A DNA stretch of 6,468 nt from assembly GCA_017543415.1 (NCBI GenBank), contig JAFYGD010000142.1:1-6468 (forward strand), given 5' to 3'. The notes under the pieces are model-generated. The model saw only the letters and a program-made list of their open reading frames with translations, made no database searches and had not been told where the DNA came from. Of this stretch, positions 5,585 through 6,468 are shown in pieces. This stretch comes from Eubacterium sp. Its GTDB lineage: Bacteria; Bacillota; Clostridia; Oscillospirales; Acutalibacteraceae. The stretch's first letter is position 1; each line of letters begins with the position of its first letter. A program made the translations under genes and the position numbers.

Positions 5585-6238
5585 ATGGCTACTAAATTTG
5601 AAACGCTCAGCAAAATTCAGGAGGCAGGTATTGTTGCAGTTGTTCGCGCAACCTCTGTTGAACAGGCTGAAAGAATTACGAACGCTTGCATTGAAGGCGG
5701 CGTTGCGGCAATTGAGCTTACCTTTACCGTACCGCATGCAGACAAGCTTATTGAAGCTATGAGAGCTAAATACAACAACGGTGAAATCATAATCGGCGCA
5801 GGCACGGTTATGGACGCCGCAACTGCAAGAATTGCAATTTTAGCAGGCGCGGAATATGTTGTATCTCCTTACTTTGACCCCGAAACGGTACGCTGCTGCA
5901 ACCGCTACGGTATCCCCTCAATGCCCGGTATTTACACACCTACCGAGGCTGTTCGGGCTATGGAAGCGGGCGCCGACGTGCTGAAAGTTTTCCCCGGCGA
6001 CCTTGCGGGCCCGCAATTCATAAAAGATATTCACGGCCCCATCCCCCACGCTGTAATGATGCCCTCCGGCGGAGTTGACATTGACAACGTTAAGGATTGG
6101 ATTAAGGCGGGCGCGATTGCAGTCGGCGCGGGTTCTTCGCTTACGGCGGGAGCCAAAACGGGCGACTACGGCAGGATTACAGAAACGGGTAAAATTTTCG
6201 TTCAGCGCATAAAGGAAGCGCGCGAGGAAATGAAATAG
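5585..6238 (+). CDS. eda: KDPG / 4-hydroxy-2-oxoglutarate aldolase
   Basis: This class I aldolase cleaves 2-keto-3-deoxy-6-phosphogluconate to pyruvate and glyceraldehyde-3-phosphate, delivering uronate carbon to glycolysis. The 217 residues match the family length. Landmarks are GIVAVVRA (15-22) with Arg 21, the catalytic Glu 44 in AAIELTF, GAGTV (71-75), the Schiff-base Lys 134 in DVLKVFP (131-137), and the phosphate-binding SGGVD (161-165) and GAGSSL (181-186). Lys 134 and Glu 44 fall within one residue of Lys 133 and Glu 45 in the E. coli enzyme. AAGGAG overlaps the kdgK stop codon, and the gap between the two genes is 11 nt. It is the last gene of the operon, with a terminator just after its TAG stop. 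No anomaly is seen. Confidence 0.96.
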   Translation: MATKFETLSKIQEAGIVAVVRATSVEQAERITNACIEGGVAAIELTFTVPHADKLIEAMRAKYNNGEIIIGAGTVMDAATARIAILAGAEYVVSPYFDPETVRCCNRYGIPSMPGIYTPTEAVRAMEAGADVLKVFPGDLAGPQFIKDIHGPIPHAVMMPSGGVDIDNVKDWIKAGAIAVGAGSSLTAGAKTGDYGRITETGKIFVQRIKEAREEMK

Positions 6239-6243
6239 ACTTT

Positions 6244-6269
6244 AAGGAGCGGAAAACCGCTCCTTTTTT
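6244..6269 (+). terminator. Intrinsic terminator of the uronate operon
   Basis: AAGGAGCGG (6244-6252) pairs perfectly with CCGCTCCTT (6257-6265) around an AAAA loop, and T at 6264-6269 forms the U-tract. It lies 5 nt after the eda stop codon and closes the three-gene transcript, so the next gene needs its own promoter. Confidence 0.95.
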
Positions 6270-6273
6270 ATTG

Positions 6274-6302
6274 TTGACTATACTGTTTATTTTATATATA
6301 AT
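6274..6302 (+). promoter_or_regulatory. Promoter of the downstream secreted-protein gene
   Basis: TTGACT (6274-6279), a 17-bp spacer and TATAAT (6297-6302) form a near-consensus vegetative promoter 4 bp after the U-tract of the uronate-operon terminator. The predicted start near 6309 gives a leader of about 38 nt. The 9-bp arm of the uronate operon's inverted repeat does not occur here. Confidence 0.85.
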
Positions 6303-6346
6303 TAAGGTGATGGAATATACGCAAAAAGAGAACAGGAGGAATATTT

Positions 6347-6468
6347 ATGAAAAAAACTCTTTCGCTTATATTATCGTTATTAATGCTTGTAAGCATTATC
6401 GGCGGCGTAAGCTTTAACGCACTTGCCGACGAGGTAATTGACATTGTTACCCTCGGTATTCAGTACAA
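6347..6468 (+). CDS. N-terminus of a secreted protein, cut by the window end
   Basis: Forty complete codons are visible. AGGAGG (6334-6339) lies 7 nt before the ATG. The translation begins MKKTLSLILSLLMLVSIIGG and continues to an A-L-A motif at residues 25-27, a classic Sec signal peptide with likely cleavage after residue 27. There is no lipobox cysteine, so it is not a lipoprotein of the solute-binding type. The mature protein starts DEVIDIVTLGIQY, too short to name a family. It is a separate transcription unit from eda. The signal-peptide end (FNALA) resembles that of the minus-strand secreted protein (FEALA), as expected for exported proteins of one organism. Function unknown. Confidence 0.8.
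   Translation, partial: MKKTLSLILSLLMLVSIIGGVSFNALADEVIDIVTLGIQY

Noticed and set aside
6292..6301. TTATATATAA palindrome in the downstream promoter as a second copy of the uronate operator
   Set aside because: It lacks the GTTATATTA arm and the six-base spacing; it is just the AT-rich -10 region.

Overview
The window looks like a chromosomal piece from a Gram-positive, probably gut-dwelling clostridium (Bacillota, Oscillospiraceae/Ruminococcaceae-like). The evidence is strong AGGAGG-type ribosome binding sites, near-consensus housekeeping-sigma promoters with 17-bp spacers, Sec signal peptides ending in ALA, moderate GC, and the protein families present. This assignment is inference; no rRNA or other taxonomic marker is present.

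Layout. Positions 1-292 hold no supportable protein gene. They form a hairpin-rich intergenic stretch with two long perfect stems and a 20-bp inverted repeat at its ends. On the minus strand, 293-2242 encodes a 649-residue secreted protein: signal peptide, lysine-rich fibronectin type III-like domain, six Cys-x-x-Cys modules, and a C-terminal beta-helix-like domain resembling the Cthe_2159 carbohydrate-binding family. It has its own consensus promoter, immediately downstream of the terminator of the next minus-strand gene. That gene (2323-2913) encodes a small TM2-domain membrane protein with an N-terminal zinc-ribbon-like motif and a Gln/Tyr/Pro-rich linker. The 158-bp gap 2914-3071 is a divergent promoter region.

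On the plus strand, 3072-6238 is a compact three-gene operon: uxaC (uronate isomerase), kdgK (2-keto-3-deoxygluconate kinase) and eda (KDPG aldolase), with 11-12 nt gaps. It has a TTGAAA-17-TATAAT promoter whose -10 lies inside a perfect 9+6+9 inverted repeat, a strong operator candidate. The operon ends in a textbook terminator at 6244-6269. A new promoter then drives a secreted protein cut off by the window end.

How the genes work together. UxaC opens the hexuronate route (galacturonate/glucuronate to tagaturonate/fructuronate). KdgK and Eda close it (KDG to KDPG to pyruvate plus glyceraldehyde-3-phosphate). The middle steps, a hexuronate reductase and a sugar-acid dehydratase, are not in the window and must be encoded elsewhere if the route is complete. 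The adjacent secreted protein may bind a plant polysaccharide such as pectin, which would fit uronate use. That link rests on fold resemblance and proximity, not on shared transcription.
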